A DNA stretch of 64,000 nt from Comamonas testosteroni ATCC 11996 (GTDB lineage: Bacteria > Pseudomonadota > Gammaproteobacteria > Burkholderiales > Burkholderiaceae_C), in NCBI RefSeq assembly GCF_000241525.1, contig NZ_AHIL01000044.1, forward strand, positions 62,001 to 126,000, read 5' to 3'. How positions within the stretch are numbered: position 1 is the stretch's first letter; each line of letters opens with the position of its first letter. The notes under the pieces were generated by a model. The model saw only the letters and a program-made list of their open reading frames with translations, made no database searches and had not been told where the DNA came from. Positions 43,710 to 55,627 of this stretch are shown here, in pieces. Made by a program: the position numbers and the translations under genes.

Positions 43710-44558
43710 TCAGGCCTGCGGCGCTTGCGCATCATGCATGGCCTGCCAGACTGCCAGCGCAGCCACCGTATCCTTCACATCGTGGACACGCACAATTTTG
43801 GCCCCACGCTCGACCGCCAGCAATGCCGCCGCGACGCTGGGCACCATGCGCTGGTCCACAGGCAGGCCGGTCACCTGCCCCAGGGAGCCCTTGCGCGACC
43901 AGCCCGCCAGCAGGGGGAAGTCTAGGCCCAGCAACTCACGCTGATGTGCAAGCAAGGCAAAATTTTGTACCACGCTCTTGCCGAAACCAATACCGTAATC
44001 CCAGGCAATGCGGGTGCGAGCAACGCCTGCGTCGAGCAAAGGCTGCGTCACCTGCAGCAGAAAGTCCCGAACCTGGGCCACGGCATTGCCCTGCATATGC
44101 TCCAGGTGCATGTCTTGCGGGGTCTTGTGCATATGCATCAGGCACACGCCACAGCTGGCGTGCCTGCTCACCACCTCGAAGGCACCGGGCTGGCGCAGCG
44201 CCCAGATGTCGTTGATGATGTCGGCCCCCAGATCCAGAGACGCGGCCATGACTTCGGGCTTGTAGGTATCGATGGAGATGGGCACGTTGAGCTTGACGGC
44301 TTCGCGCAGCACGGGCAGAACGCGAGCCAGCTCGTCTTCAAGGCTCACAGCGGGTGAGCCCGGCCTGGTGGACTCGCCACCTATATCCAGAATATGCGCC
44401 CCCTGCTCCAGCAGCAGCTCCGCATGGGCCATGGCCTGGGATACACCGGCATGCCTGCCTCCGTCCGAAAAGGAATCCGGGGTCACATTCACAATGCCCA
44501 TGACCTGAGGCTTGTCGAGCTGCAAGAGAAAACGCGAGGTTTGCCACTGTTGCGACAT
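43710..44558 (-). CDS. folP: Dihydropteroate synthase
   Basis: FolP joins p-aminobenzoate to the pterin pyrophosphate in folate synthesis and is the sulfonamide target. The 282-residue protein has MGIVNVTPDSFSDGG, DIGGESTRPG and the C-terminal RVHDVKDTV. The ATG at 44558 (MSQQWQTS) has GGAAGA upstream; the longer frame to 44633 would read through the ftsH terminator. It is the first gene of the folP-glmM pair. Confidence 0.97.
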   Translation of the reverse strand: MSQQWQTSRFLLQLDKPQVMGIVNVTPDSFSDGGRHAGVSQAMAHAELLLEQGAHILDIGGESTRPGSPAVSLEDELARVLPVLREAVKLNVPISIDTYKPEVMAASLDLGADIINDIWALRQPGAFEVVSRHASCGVCLMHMHKTPQDMHLEHMQGNAVAQVRDFLLQVTQPLLDAGVARTRIAWDYGIGFGKSVVQNFALLAHQRELLGLDFPLLAGWSRKGSLGQVTGLPVDQRMVPSVAAALLAVERGAKIVRVHDVKDTVAALAVWQAMHDAQAPQA

Positions 44559-44582
44559 AAATCTTCCGATATCTGAGAGTGC

Positions 44583-44613
44583 AAAAACAAAAGGCCCCTG
44601 AGGGACCTTTTGT
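44583..44613 (-). terminator. Terminator after ftsH
   Basis: ACAAAAGGCCCC (44587-44598) and GGGACCTTTTGT (44602-44613) form an 11 of 12 bp stem with a TGA loop. On the minus strand it is followed by a T-run (complement of 44583-44587). It lies 17 bp past the ftsH stop and just ahead of folP. Confidence 0.88.
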
Positions 44614-44629
44614 GTATGAGGCTTGGCGC

Positions 44630-46552
<1,923 letters not shown>

Positions 46553-46798
46553 GCGGGGCTCCAATGGAATATTCAGACGTAAAGGCCCGGAGGGGACTCC
46601 AGACCTAGTTGAGGTTCATTTTAGGTGTTTCAAGCGACCAGGACGCCTATTTCCCCCTATAGCGGCCATAGGCAAGCTATGGTCCGACAGGCAAACGGCT
46701 CTAAGCCTGTGTTTTATCAGGGCTTTGCGCTATCAGTTTCACTGGTTTGCTGCAGCAAGGCATGAGATCAAATGCCCCTATGCAAGCCGGCAACTGAG

Positions 46799-47461
46799 TC
46801 AGGAGCCCTGCTTCAGCCCCATCCCCACCAGGAAAATCTCGGAAGACCGGTCGCGCGAGGCCTTGGGCTTGATGGGCTTGACCACCTTGAAGGTCTGCTT
46901 GAACAGATCCACCAGCTCGTTATAGCCGCTGCCGTGGAACAACTTGACCACCAGCGCGCCCTCGGGCTTCATGTTATTGATCGCAAAATCGACGGCCATC
47001 TCGATCAGCACCGCAACCCGCGCGCCGTCAGTGGCGCCATGGCCCGACAGATTGGGCGCCATATCAGAGACCACCACATCGGCCTTGCCGCCGCCCATGG
47101 CTTCTTCCAGCTGCGCCAGCACCGCCTCTTCACGAAAGTCGCCCTGGATGTAATGCACGCCCTCGATGGGCTCCATGGGCAGCAGATCCAGCGAGATGAT
47201 GCGGCCGTTGAGCTCGCCCACAGCCGCACCGCTGGGAGAGAGACGACGGCGCACATACTGACTCCAGGCGCCGGGCGCACAACCCAGGTCCACCACGGTG
47301 TGGCCGGGCTGAATCAGCTTGAGCGACTCGTCAATTTCCTTGAGCTTGTAGGCCGCGCGGGCACGATAGCCATCCTTTTGGGCGGCTTTCACATACGGGT
47401 CATTGATGTGATCGTGCAGCCAATTCTTATTGACCTTCTTGCTTTTGGTTTTCGTTTTCAT
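46799..47461 (-). CDS. rlmE: 23S rRNA (uridine-2'-O) methyltransferase RlmE
   Basis: RlmE (FtsJ/RrmJ) methylates U2552 of 23S rRNA. The 220-residue protein has the AdoMet loop [15 protein letters not shown], the catalytic K-D-K-E tetrad visible in [30 protein letters not shown] and SSEIFLVG. It is divergent from yhbY with 32 bp between start codons, and points toward ftsH. Confidence 0.97.
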   Translation of the reverse strand: MKTKTKSKKVNKNWLHDHINDPYVKAAQKDGYRARAAYKLKEIDESLKLIQPGHTVVDLGCAPGAWSQYVRRRLSPSGAAVGELNGRIISLDLLPMEPIEGVHYIQGDFREEAVLAQLEEAMGGGKADVVVSDMAPNLSGHGATDGARVAVLIEMAVDFAINNMKPEGALVVKLFHGSGYNELVDLFKQTFKVVKPIKPKASRDRSSEIFLVGMGLKQGS

Positions 47462-47493
47462 GCCTGAATTCTCGCAGCCTTGATAATACGGGT

Positions 47494-47964
47494 ATGCCCC
47501 AAATTGAATTAACTCCCGCGCAGCGCCGGGAACACCGCGCCGAAGCCCACCATCTGGACCCCGTCGTCCTCATCGGTGGCGATGGTCTGACCACTGCCGT
47601 TCAAAAGGAAGTGGACGCCGCACTCAATGCCCATGGTCTGATCAAGGTCCGCGTTTTCGGCGACGACCGTGCAGCCCGCGAGCAGATCTATCAACAACTT
47701 TGCGACGAGCTGAACGCCGCCCCCATCCAGCACATCGGCAAGCTGCTGGTGCTGTGGCGCCCGATTCCCGAAAAGGAAAAGGCCTTTGACGAAGACCGCA
47801 TGCCCGGTCCTCGCGACGTCAAGGTGCTCAAGTTCGGCCGCGCCGGCCAGAAGCCCGAAGTCAAGCAGCTGCGCGTGCTCGGCAACCAGCGCCTGACCGC
47901 CGGCGGCACCATCAAGCGCGCCAAGCCCAAGCAGAAGTCGGTCAAGAAAGGCCGTCAGGACTGA
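47494..47964 (+). CDS. yhbY: YhbY-family RNA-binding protein (CRM domain)
   Basis: This 156-residue protein contains a CRS1/YhbY (CRM) domain in residues 1-95 with [20 protein letters not shown], the GGDGLT loop (GxxG-type) and [10 protein letters not shown]. It is associated with 50S ribosome assembly. A lysine/arginine-rich tail of about 55 residues ([10 protein letters not shown]) extends it beyond the 97-residue E. coli protein. It is divergent from rlmE, another 50S maturation factor. Confidence 0.93.
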   Translation: MPQIELTPAQRREHRAEAHHLDPVVLIGGDGLTTAVQKEVDAALNAHGLIKVRVFGDDRAAREQIYQQLCDELNAAPIQHIGKLLVLWRPIPEKEKAFDEDRMPGPRDVKVLKFGRAGQKPEVKQLRVLGNQRLTAGGTIKRAKPKQKSVKKGRQD

Positions 47965-48026
47965 TCTGCCGATCCGCCCTGTCTGCCCGCCCACCCGCCT
48001 TTTTTCTTCGCCTAGACCACCAAGCC

Positions 48027-48785
48027 ATGGCTCAGACCACACAGCAGCAACGCCACATTCTTTGCATGAAATGGGGCACCAAATACGGCCCGGAGTACGT
48101 CAACCGACTCTACGCCATGGTGCGCCGCCATCTCAGCGGAGATTTTCGCTTTGTCTGCCTGACCGACAGCACAGAGGGGATTCGCTCCGAAGTGGAGTGC
48201 TTTCCCATTCCCGACCTGAACATTCATCTGGCTCCCGGCCAGCGTGACGGCGCCTGGAAGAAGCTCACCACCTTCGAGCGCGACCTGCACGGCCTCAAGG
48301 GTCAGGCGCTGTTCCTGGACCTGGATGTGGTGATTGTGGGCAGCCTCGACGAGTTCTTCACGCTGCCCGGCGACTTCCGCATCATTCACGACTATCCGCG
48401 TTTCTGGCGCTTTGGCGAACGCATTGTCGGCAACTCCTCGGTCTACCGCTTCGAGCTGGGTGCCCATGCCGATGTGCTGGAGCATTTCCGTGCGCACACC
48501 GAAGAGATGCGTGCCAAGTACCGCAACGAGCAGGAGTACCTGTCGCACTTTCTGCACAAGCAGGGCAAGCTGGACTACTGGCCTGCCGCCTGGTGCCCCA
48601 GCTTCAAGTACTACTGCATTCCGACCTGGCCCAGCAACTACTGGAAGGAGCCGCTGCCGCCCGCCGATGCGCGCATCGTGATCTTCCACGGCGAAGTGAA
48701 CCCGCCCGATGCCCTGGAAGGGCGCCGCAACAAGCGCTTTCGCCATATCGAGCCCGCCAGGTGGATCGAGAAGGCCTGGGGCTGA
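48027..48785 (+). CDS. Glycosyltransferase, GT8-like
   Basis: This 252-residue soluble protein starts with ILCMKWGTKYGPEYVNRLYAM (shown split: ILCMKWGTKYG, EYVNRLYAM) and carries a DxD metal-sugar motif in ALFLDLDVVIVGSLDEF, as in nucleotide-sugar-dependent glycosyltransferases of the GT8 kind. NEQEYLSHFL and IVIFHGE near the C-terminus complete the pattern. Acceptor and sugar are unknown. The adjacent convergent gene encodes a Kdo hydroxylase, so a lipopolysaccharide acceptor is plausible but not shown. There is no membrane segment. Confidence 0.75.
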   Translation: MAQTTQQQRHILCMKWGTKYGPEYVNRLYAMVRRHLSGDFRFVCLTDSTEGIRSEVECFPIPDLNIHLAPGQRDGAWKKLTTFERDLHGLKGQALFLDLDVVIVGSLDEFFTLPGDFRIIHDYPRFWRFGERIVGNSSVYRFELGAHADVLEHFRAHTEEMRAKYRNEQEYLSHFLHKQGKLDYWPAAWCPSFKYYCIPTWPSNYWKEPLPPADARIVIFHGEVNPPDALEGRRNKRFRHIEPARWIEKAWG

Positions 48786-48810
48786 GAGACGACTGCAGTT
48801 GCAGCCTCAA

Positions 48811-48849
48811 AAACAAAAGGCGTTGACCGCGAGGTTCAACGCCTTTTTT
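48811..48849. terminator. Bidirectional terminator between the glycosyltransferase and Kdo hydroxylase genes
   Basis: AAAAGGCGTTGA (48815-48826) pairs with TCAACGCCTTTT (from 48836), with an A-run before and a T-run after the stem. The two genes converge on it. Confidence 0.88.
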
Positions 48850-48869
48850 GTGCTCGCCTGACCGATGGA

Positions 48870-49754
48870 TCAGCGATATTTGGCATCGACCAGCGGATGC
48901 CCCTTCATGCGCGAGAGAATGGACAGCGGGCTGGCCGCAGGGTTGTATTCACTGCCTGACGGCAGAAACAAGGTCTGCTCCAGCATGTACTGCCCCGACA
49001 TGACGGCATGCACTGCCTGATCGGAGAAGCACACCCAGGTGGAACCTGCCGCGAAAGGCACGGTTTCCTGGGGTGCATTTTGCTGATAGTCAGGATCGCC
49101 CTTCATGCCGTCATGCAGCTGAAGCATCAGATGGTCGTATTCGCTGCGATAGGACTTGGTCACATGCAGCAGCTCCAGCGCCTTGGCCTGCCAGGCGCTG
49201 TAGGGCTTGGCACGCGGCACAAAACGCTTGGCCACATCGGTGAACGGCTCGCCCACCCGCCAGACCCGGGGCTGGCCATCCGGGTTGACATTGGTGAAGA
49301 CGCGCAGAATGCGCTCGCCATAGTTGGGCCGCGAAGGAAAGGCATCCACATGCATGCGCTTGTCGTCCGCACGCCAGGACTGCGCCCGCGTTTCCACCTG
49401 CGAGGGGCGGTAACTGGTAGGTGCCATGCGTACCACCGGCATGTAGGCAGGAAACAGGCCCGCGATCAGCGCCGTGGCCTGCTCGCGAAAGCGCCCGACC
49501 ATGGCCGCCACCTGCGCCTGCGTGGACTCGTCGCCCGCCACGCCCTTGATCGAGCCATCCACATTGAGGCTGATATTGCGCGTCTTGGGATCGCGCACAT
49601 CGGGGCGCAGCAGCGTTTTTTCCTGCTCGGAGAGCTCAAAGCTCAGCTGGGGAAAGTACAGCACCTTGCCGGCTTCGACGGCAGCAGTCCATTCATCGCG
49701 CCCCTGGACATTGCTCCAGTCGGTCGCGTCGATTTTTACGATTTGAGATTCCAT
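48870..49754 (-). CDS. kdoO: Kdo 3-hydroxylase family protein (Fe(II)/2-oxoglutarate dioxygenase)
   Basis: KdoO-type enzymes hydroxylate Kdo of the lipopolysaccharide inner core to Ko, as known in Burkholderia and Yersinia. The 294-residue protein has the iron-binding H-x-D in DKRMHVDAFPSRP and a distal histidine candidate in DQAVHAVMSGQY, with NPDGQPRVWRVGEPF between them. The ATG at 49754 (MESQIVKIDATDW) starts the conserved part; the longer frame to 49868 overlaps the neighbouring gene and was dropped. A convergent glycosyltransferase gene lies next to it. Confidence 0.85.
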   Translation of the reverse strand: MESQIVKIDATDWSNVQGRDEWTAAVEAGKVLYFPQLSFELSEQEKTLLRPDVRDPKTRNISLNVDGSIKGVAGDESTQAQVAAMVGRFREQATALIAGLFPAYMPVVRMAPTSYRPSQVETRAQSWRADDKRMHVDAFPSRPNYGERILRVFTNVNPDGQPRVWRVGEPFTDVAKRFVPRAKPYSAWQAKALELLHVTKSYRSEYDHLMLQLHDGMKGDPDYQQNAPQETVPFAAGSTWVCFSDQAVHAVMSGQYMLEQTLFLPSGSEYNPAASPLSILSRMKGHPLVDAKYR

Positions 49755-49800
49755 GGCTTCGGCAGTGTACTCCCGGCAACTGGGGCGGGCTTGCACTGGA

Positions 49801-50220
49801 TCAAGCCGGCTTGCGAGCACCCGCCACACGCCACAGCACGACGGCGGCGCACAGCCACTGCAGCGCATACATGCCGGTGCCCACGCTGTGCCAGAGTCTG
49901 AGGTTCTCGCGCGCTACGATCTTGGGCGACACGCCATACTGCACCAGCAGGGCCAGCAACATGCCGGTGATCACAAAACCGATAGCTGCCTGCGCCCATT
50001 GCTCAAGCTTTTCAGCATGTTTTCGCTTTGAAAACACCAGCAGCAGAGCGCAACATGCTATGGAAATCCAAGTCTGCGCCGCAAACAGCTTGGCTGCCAT
50101 AAAGCCCGCCAGAGCCGGCGTGGGCAGATGGGCAAACAGCATGGGTACGGCCACAAAGCCGATGGTCGACAAACTGCCCCACCAAAGAGCAGCGCAAAAG
50201 AAAGGCAGGCGTTCAAACAT
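49801..50220 (-). CDS. DUF4149 family membrane protein
   Basis: A 139-residue inner-membrane protein with four helices (about 5-30, 40-63, 80-97 and 118-135), matching the DUF4149 family of unknown function that is often encoded beside carB-greA and yhbY in Burkholderiales. The cytoplasmic loop between helices 2 and 3 (about residues 62-80, VFSKRKHAEKLEQWAQ) is encoded by a copy of the low-GC dispersed element. The ATG at 50220 (MFERLPFF) is chosen because the longer frame runs toward the REP-like repeat. Confidence 0.8.
   Translation of the reverse strand: MFERLPFFCAALWWGSLSTIGFVAVPMLFAHLPTPALAGFMAAKLFAAQTWISIACCALLLVFSKRKHAEKLEQWAQAAIGFVITGMLLALLVQYGVSPKIVARENLRLWHSVGTGMYALQWLCAAVVLWRVAGARKPA
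49981..50036 (+). repeat. Low-GC dispersed element inside the DUF4149 gene
   Basis: Plus strand GATAGCTGCCTGCGCCC, then GCTCAAGCTTTTCAGC and ATGTTTTCGCTTTGAAAA, follow the block order of the cysN copy. It lies antisense in the DUF4149 reading frame and encodes a basic cytoplasmic loop. Confidence 0.45.
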
Positions 50221-50257
50221 AGTGACCAGTCTGTAAACCGGCACAGCCCAAGCAAAG

Positions 50258-50340
50258 GACATCAAGCAAGGGCCGCCCCGCAGCGAGGATGTCGTCCCCT
50301 CCCGAAGAGAGAGGGGAAGGCGCGCAGCGCCTCAGGGGTG
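50258..50340 (-). repeat. REP-like element copy D, directly after greA
   Basis: On the minus strand it begins CACCCCTGAGGCGCTGCGCGCC one base after the greA stop and continues CTTCCCCTCTCTC-TTCG-GGGAGGGGACGAC, CTGCGGGGCGGCCC, CTTGCTTGATGTCC. The block order equals copies A to C. Confidence 0.85.
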
Positions 50341-50341
50341 A

Positions 50342-50818
50342 TTAGATGTACTTTACGCCTACGATCTCGTAGCGACGCTCGCCGCCCGGTGCCTGCACCA
50401 CGGCGGTATCGCCCTCTTCCTTGCCGATCAAGGCGCGGGCAATCGGGCTGGACACGTTGATCAGGCCGTGCTTGAGATCAGCCTCGTCCTCGCCCACGAT
50501 CTGGTAGGTCACGGCCGAGCCGCTGTCTTCATCTTCCAGGTCCACGGTCGCACCGAACACCACACGGCCGCCAGCATCCAGCTCGGTAGGATCGATCACC
50601 TGCGCGGCAGACAGCTTGCCTTCGACCTCGATGATGCGACCCTCGATGAAGCCCTGCTGCTCCTTCGCGGATTCGTATTCGGCGTTTTCGCTCAGGTCAC
50701 CCTGGGCACGGGCCTCTGCAATGGCTTGAATGACCGCAGGACGATCCACCGTCTTCAGGCGTTGCAGTTCCACCTTGAGCTTTTCTGCTCCGCGCTTGGT
50801 GATTGGGATGGTGGCCAT
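50342..50818 (-). CDS. greA: Transcription elongation factor GreA
   Basis: GreA rescues backtracked RNA polymerase by stimulating transcript cleavage. The 158-residue protein has an N-terminal coiled coil with the acidic tip region [17 protein letters not shown] and the C-terminal FKBP-like domain ending [18 protein letters not shown] and YEIVGVKYI. Length equals E. coli GreA. The ATG at 50818 ([14 protein letters not shown]) is chosen; the longer frame runs through hairpin-rich leader DNA. It follows carB on the same strand, as in other beta-proteobacteria. Confidence 0.98.
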   Translation of the reverse strand: MATIPITKRGAEKLKVELQRLKTVDRPAVIQAIAEARAQGDLSENAEYESAKEQQGFIEGRIIEVEGKLSAAQVIDPTELDAGGRVVFGATVDLEDEDSGSAVTYQIVGEDEADLKHGLINVSSPIARALIGKEEGDTAVVQAPGGERRYEIVGVKYI

Positions 50819-50916
50819 GATCGAGTCTCCAAATTCAGCAAACGCCGCGCCCAGCGCGGCACCTCTCGCACAGGCCTGAGTGACAACGTCAAACAGGGGC
50901 CTGTGCCCCAAAAGCA

Positions 50917-50944
50917 AACCGCCGCACGTTGCCGCGCGGCGGTT
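50917..50944 (-). other. Hairpin in the carB-greA gap
   Basis: AACCGCCGC (50917-50925) pairs perfectly with GCGGCGGTT (50936-50944), 9 bp with a 10-nt loop. A second small hairpin, GGGGC-CTGT-GCCCC, lies at 50896-50909. Neither has a T-run, so they are likely leader structures of greA rather than terminators. Confidence 0.45.
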
Positions 50945-50994
50945 CAAATACATTACCGCAGATTATGCCGTGTTTGCCGCGGCACAAGTGCGGT

Positions 50995-51021
50995 AAAAAC
51001 CCGGCAGCCCTTGCGGGCTGC
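50995..51021 (-). terminator. Terminator after carB
   Basis: GCAGCCC (51004-51010) pairs with GGGCTGC (51015-51021) around TTGC; on the minus strand the stem is followed by CGGG and a T-run (complement of 50995-50999). It lies 18 bp after the carB stop, separating carAB from greA. Confidence 0.8.
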
Positions 51022-51038
51022 ATCGGGCGTCAGCCTTT

Positions 51039-54000
51039 TCAGGCCTTGGTCAGCATGGCGTGCAGCTCTTGCACCGAGTGCACGTCCAGGCTGCCGCGCA
51101 TGGCCTTCATGCCTTCCACGGCCGCTTCCGCGCCGAAGATGGTGGTGAAGGTGGTCACGCGTGCCAGCAGCGCGCTGGTACGGATCTGGCGCGAGTCGGC
51201 GATGGCGTTGCGGCGCTCTTCCACGGTGTTGATGACCAGGGCGATTTCGCCGTTCTTGATCATGTCCACGATGTGAGGACGGCCTTCAGTCACCTTGTTG
51301 ACCGCTTGCACTTCCAGGCCAGCTTCAGCAATCGCTGCAGCCGTGCCGCGTGTGGCGCACAGGTGGTAGCCCATGGCAACCAGCTCCTTGGCCACGGCCA
51401 CGGCACGGGTCTTGTCGTTGTTCTTCACCGACAGGAAGACCTTGCCTTCGGCGGGCAGGTGCACGCCGGCGCCCATCTGGCTCTTCACAAAGGCTTCGCC
51501 AAAGGTCTTGCCCACGCCCATGACTTCACCGGTGGACTTCATCTCGGGGCCGAGAATGGTGTCCACACCGGGGAATTTCACGAACGGGAACACGGCTTCC
51601 TTGACGCTGAAGTAAGGCGGCGTGACTTCCTTGGTGACGCCCTGCTCGGCCAGAGTCTGGCCGGCCATGCAGCGTGCCGCCACCTTGGCCAGTTGCACGC
51701 CGGTGGCCTTGGAGACGAAAGGCACGGTGCGCGAGGCGCGGGGGTTCACTTCCAGCACGTAGATCACGTCCTGGCCGTCTGCTTCCTTGATGGCGAACTG
51801 CACGTTCATCAGGCCCACCACATGCAGGCCTTCGGCCATGGCTGCGGTCTGGCGCTTGATTTCAGCGACGGTTTCGGCCTTCAGGTAGTAAGGAGGCAGC
51901 GAGCAGGCGGAGTCACCGGAGTGCACGCCGGCTTGCTCGATGTGCTCCATCACGCCGCCGATGTACACGGCGCCGGTCTTGTCGCGCACGCAGTCCACAT
52001 CGCACTCGATGGCGTTGGACAGGAAGTGATCCAGCAGCACGGGAGAGTCGTTGGAGACCTTCACGGCTTCGCGCATGTAGCGCTCGAGGTCGCGCTGCTC
52101 GTGCACGATTTCCATGGCACGGCCGCCCAGCACATAGGAAGGACGCACCACCAGGGGGTAACCCAGGCCGGCAGCCTTTTCCAGGGCTTCGGCTTCGGTA
52201 CGCGCAGTGGCATTGGGAGGCTGGCGCAGACCCAGTTCGTTGAGCAGCTTCTGGAAGCGCTCGCGGTCCTCGGCGGCATCGATCATGTCGGGCGTGGTGC
52301 CGATGATCTTCACGCCTTCGCGCTCCAGGCCCAGAGCCAGCTTCAGAGGCGTCTGGCCGCCGTACTGCACGATCACGCCTTCGGGCTGCTCCACGTCCAC
52401 GATTTCCAGCACGTCTTCCAGCGTCAGGGGCTCGAAGTACAGGCGATCGGAAGTGTCGTAGTCGGTGGACACGGTCTCGGGGTTGCAGTTGACCATGATG
52501 GTTTCGTAACCATCTTCGCGCATGGCCATGGCGGCGTGCACGCAGCAATAGTCAAACTCGATACCCTGGCCGATACGGTTCGGGCCACCGCCCAGCACCA
52601 TGATCTTCTTCTTGTCCGTGGGAGCGGCTTCGCACTCTTCGTCATACGTGGAGTACATGTATGCGGTATTGGAAGCGAACTCGGCAGCGCAGGTATCCAC
52701 GCGCTTGAACACGGGACGCACCTTCAGCGCCTTGCGCGCTTCGCGCACGGCCTTGTCGCTGGTGTGCAGCAGCTTGGCCAGGCGGCGGTCCGAGAAGCCC
52801 TTTTGCTTGAGGCTGCGCAGGGTCTGCGCATCCAGAGCCGCCAGAGCGCCTTCACCCTTGGCTTCGTAGAGCTTGTCCAGCTCGAGTTCGATCTTGACGA
52901 TCTCTTCGATCTGCACCAGGAACCACTTGTCGATCTTGGTGATGTTGTGCACCTCGTCCAGCGACCAGCCGGCAGCGAAAGCGTCACCCACATACCAGAT
53001 GCGATCGGGACCGGGCTCGCCCAGTTCCTTTTCCAGGATTTCGCGATCCTGGGTCTTTTCGTTCATGCCGTCCACGCCCACTTCCAGGCCGCGCAAGGCC
53101 TTCTGGAAGGACTCCTGGAAGGTACGGCCGATGGCCATCACTTCGCCCACGGACTTCATCTGCGTGGTCAGGCGGTTGTCGGCGGCGGGGAACTTCTCGA
53201 AAGCGAAACGCGGGATCTTGGTGACCACGTAGTCGATCGAGGGCTCGAACGAAGCGGGGGTCTTGCCACCGGTGATTTCGTTCTTGAGCTCGTCCAGCGT
53301 GAAACCCACGGCCAGCTTGGCCGCGATCTTGGCAATGGGGAAGCCCGTGGCCTTGGAAGCCAGTGCCGAGGAACGCGAGACGCGGGGGTTCATCTCGATG
53401 ACGATCATGCGACCGTCCTTGGGATTCACCGAGAACTGCACGTTGGAGCCGCCAGTGTCCACACCGATTTCGCGCAGAACGGCCAGAGATGCGTTACGCA
53501 TGATCTGGTATTCCTTGTCGGTCAGTGTCTGGGCCGGTGCCACGGTGATGGAGTCACCGGTGTGCACGCCCATGGGGTCCAGGTTTTCGATGGAGCAGAC
53601 GATGATGCAGTTGTCAGCAGTGTCGCGCACCACTTCCATCTCGTACTCTTTCCAGCCCAGCAGGGATTCTTCGATCAGCAGCTCGTTGGTGGGCGAAGCC
53701 TCCAGACCGCGCTTGCAGATGGTTTCGAATTCCTCGGGGTTGTAGGCAATGCCGCCGCCGGTGCCGCCCAGCGTGAAGCTGGGGCGGATGACGGTGGGAA
53801 AGCCCATCTGCTTTTGCACGGCCCAGGCTTCGTCCATGGAGTGGGCGATGCCGGAACGCGCGGAGCCCAGACCGATCTTGGTCATGGCGTCCTTGAACTT
53901 CAGACGGTCTTCGGCCTTGTCAATGGCTTCGGGCTTGGCGCCGATCAGCTCGACCTTGTACTTGTCCAGCACGCCGTTCTTCCACAGATCCAGTGCGCAG

Positions 54001-54290
54001 TTCAGCGCAGTCTGGCCACCCATGGTGGGCAGGATCGCATCGGGACGCTCCTTGGCGATGATCTTCTCGACCGTCTGCCAGGTGATGGGTTCGATGTAGG
54101 TGACGTCGGCAGTGGCCGGGTCGGTCATGATCGTGGCAGGGTTGCTGTTGATCAGGATGACCTTGTAACCCTCTTCGCGCAGGGCCTTGCAGGCCTGCAC
54201 GCCAGAGTAGTCAAACTCGCAGGCCTGACCGATCACGATGGGACCGGCGCCAATGATCAGAATGCTTTTAAGGTCGTTGCGCTTAGGCAT
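51039..54290 (-). CDS. carB: Carbamoyl-phosphate synthase large subunit
   Basis: CarB makes carbamoyl phosphate for arginine and pyrimidines from bicarbonate, ATP and ammonia delivered by CarA. The 1083-residue protein has the duplicated ATP-grasp synthetase halves, beginning [22 protein letters not shown] (first part [27 protein letters not shown]) and repeated at [17 protein letters not shown], and the C-terminal MGS-like allosteric domain with [14 protein letters not shown]. Its start overlaps the carA stop by 8 bp. Confidence 0.99.
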   Translation of the reverse strand: MPKRNDLKSILIIGAGPIVIGQACEFDYSGVQACKALREEGYKVILINSNPATIMTDPATADVTYIEPITWQTVEKIIAKERPDAILPTMGGQTALNCALDLWKNGVLDKYKVELIGAKPEAIDKAEDRLKFKDAMTKIGLGSARSGIAHSMDEAWAVQKQMGFPTVIRPSFTLGGTGGGIAYNPEEFETICKRGLEASPTNELLIEESLLGWKEYEMEVVRDTADNCIIVCSIENLDPMGVHTGDSITVAPAQTLTDKEYQIMRNASLAVLREIGVDTGGSNVQFSVNPKDGRMIVIEMNPRVSRSSALASKATGFPIAKIAAKLAVGFTLDELKNEITGGKTPASFEPSIDYVVTKIPRFAFEKFPAADNRLTTQMKSVGEVMAIGRTFQESFQKALRGLEVGVDGMNEKTQDREILEKELGEPGPDRIWYVGDAFAAGWSLDEVHNITKIDKWFLVQIEEIVKIELELDKLYEAKGEGALAALDAQTLRSLKQKGFSDRRLAKLLHTSDKAVREARKALKVRPVFKRVDTCAAEFASNTAYMYSTYDEECEAAPTDKKKIMVLGGGPNRIGQGIEFDYCCVHAAMAMREDGYETIMVNCNPETVSTDYDTSDRLYFEPLTLEDVLEIVDVEQPEGVIVQYGGQTPLKLALGLEREGVKIIGTTPDMIDAAEDRERFQKLLNELGLRQPPNATARTEAEALEKAAGLGYPLVVRPSYVLGGRAMEIVHEQRDLERYMREAVKVSNDSPVLLDHFLSNAIECDVDCVRDKTGAVYIGGVMEHIEQAGVHSGDSACSLPPYYLKAETVAEIKRQTAAMAEGLHVVGLMNVQFAIKEADGQDVIYVLEVNPRASRTVPFVSKATGVQLAKVAARCMAGQTLAEQGVTKEVTPPYFSVKEAVFPFVKFPGVDTILGPEMKSTGEVMGVGKTFGEAFVKSQMGAGVHLPAEGKVFLSVKNNDKTRAVAVAKELVAMGYHLCATRGTAAAIAEAGLEVQAVNKVTEGRPHIVDMIKNGEIALVINTVEERRNAIADSRQIRTSALLARVTTFTTIFGAEAAVEGMKAMRGSLDVHSVQELHAMLTKA

Positions 54291-55455
54291 TGTTGTGTTT
54301 CTCCATCAGCGCTGTGAAGCGGTCAAACAGATAGCCGATATCGTTGGGGCCGGGCGATGCTTCGGGGTGACCCTGGAAGCAGAAGGCAGGCACATCGGTG
54401 CGCTCCAGGCCTTGCAACGTGCCGTCGAACAGGCTGATGTGCGTGGCGCGGGCATTGGCGGGCAGCGACTCCAGCTCCACCGCAAAACCGTGGTTCTGGC
54501 TGGTGATGCTGACGCGGCCGGTGTCCAGGTCCTTGACGGGGTGGTTGGCACCATGATGGCTGTTCTGCATCTTGAAGGTCTTGGCGCCGGAGGCCAGAGC
54601 CATGATCTGATGGCCCAGGCAGATACCGAACACCGGCATCCTGGCGGCCATGATCTCCTGCACGGCGGCAATCGCGTAGTCGCAAGGCTCGGGGTCGCCA
54701 GGGCCGTTGGACAGGAACACGCCGTCCGGATTCAGAGCCAGCACATCCTTGGCTGGTGTCTGGGCAGGCACGACGGTCACGTCGCAGCCGCGCTCGGCCA
54801 GCATGCGCAGAATGTTCTTCTTCACGCCGAAGTCATAGGCCACGACCTTGAACCTGGGCGATTCGAGCTTGCCGTAGCCTTCGCCCAGCGACCACTCGGT
54901 CTCGGTCCATGGGTAGGACTTGTCGGTGGACACGACCTTGGCCAGATCCAGACCCTTCATGCTGGGGGCTGCCTTGGCGGCGGCGATGGCCTCGTCGATC
55001 CTGGCCTGGGTGACTTCTTCACCAGCGGCCAGACCCACGATTGCGCCGTTCTGCGCGCCTTGATCACGCAGCAGTCGCGTGAGCTTGCGGGTGTCGATGT
55101 TGGCGATGGCGACGGTCTTACCTTCGATCAGGTACTCGGACAGCGTCTGGGTGCTTCGGAAGTTGCTGGCCAGCAAAGGCAGGTTCTTGATGATGAGACC
55201 TGCGGCATGGATCTTGTCAGCTTCGACGTCTTCAGGATTGACACCGTAGTTGCCGATGTGCGGATACGTGAGCGTCACGATCTGCTGGCAATAGCTGGGG
55301 TCTGTGAGGATTTCCTGGTAGCCGGTCAGCGAAGTGTTGAAAACGACTTCGCCAACAGTGGTGCCTTGCGCACCAATCGAGTTGCCAATAAAGACCGTGC
55401 CGTCTGCGAGCGCCAGAATGGCGGATGGGAAATTTCCCTTGAGAGACAAAAGCAC
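54283..55455 (-). CDS. carA: Carbamoyl-phosphate synthase small subunit (glutaminase)
   Basis: CarA releases ammonia from glutamine for CarB. The 390-residue protein has the class I amidotransferase domain with the nucleophile in [13 protein letters not shown] and the C-terminal GHPEASPGP with the catalytic His and Glu. A GTG at 55455 ([16 protein letters not shown]) is chosen because GGAG lies 6 bp upstream; the frame is open to a TTG at 55491 that has no site. It is translationally coupled to carB by overlap. Confidence 0.96.
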   Translation of the reverse strand: MLLSLKGNFPSAILALADGTVFIGNSIGAQGTTVGEVVFNTSLTGYQEILTDPSYCQQIVTLTYPHIGNYGVNPEDVEADKIHAAGLIIKNLPLLASNFRSTQTLSEYLIEGKTVAIANIDTRKLTRLLRDQGAQNGAIVGLAAGEEVTQARIDEAIAAAKAAPSMKGLDLAKVVSTDKSYPWTETEWSLGEGYGKLESPRFKVVAYDFGVKKNILRMLAERGCDVTVVPAQTPAKDVLALNPDGVFLSNGPGDPEPCDYAIAAVQEIMAARMPVFGICLGHQIMALASGAKTFKMQNSHHGANHPVKDLDTGRVSITSQNHGFAVELESLPANARATHISLFDGTLQGLERTDVPAFCFQGHPEASPGPNDIGYLFDRFTALMEKHNNA

Positions 55456-55584
55456 TGGGTTCTCCGGTTTTTTAATTACGGTTACGCCCAACGAAGCCCC
55501 GGCGTGTGCGCTGGGACATTTGTGTCTGCAGGGAATGGCGAGGAAGCGTCGCTAGGCGTATGAAGGAATGCTTGAAAGCCGCCC

Positions 55585-55590
55585 ATTATA
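55585..55590 (-). promoter_or_regulatory. Candidate -10 element of the carAB promoter
   Basis: The minus strand reads TATAAT at this position (plus ATTATA), 130 bp before the carA start. A -35 match at normal spacing is poor. A leader of about 120 nt would result. Confidence 0.45.
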
Positions 55591-55627
55591 GGCTCTGTCC
55601 GCTTCACCCCTTTGAAGCGCCCCGGGA

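Noticed and set aside
51060..54317. A 1085-codon open frame on the plus strand opposite carB
   Set aside because: It mirrors carB exactly, is rich in His/Gly/Leu as expected for the complement of GC-rich coding DNA, and shows no family motif.
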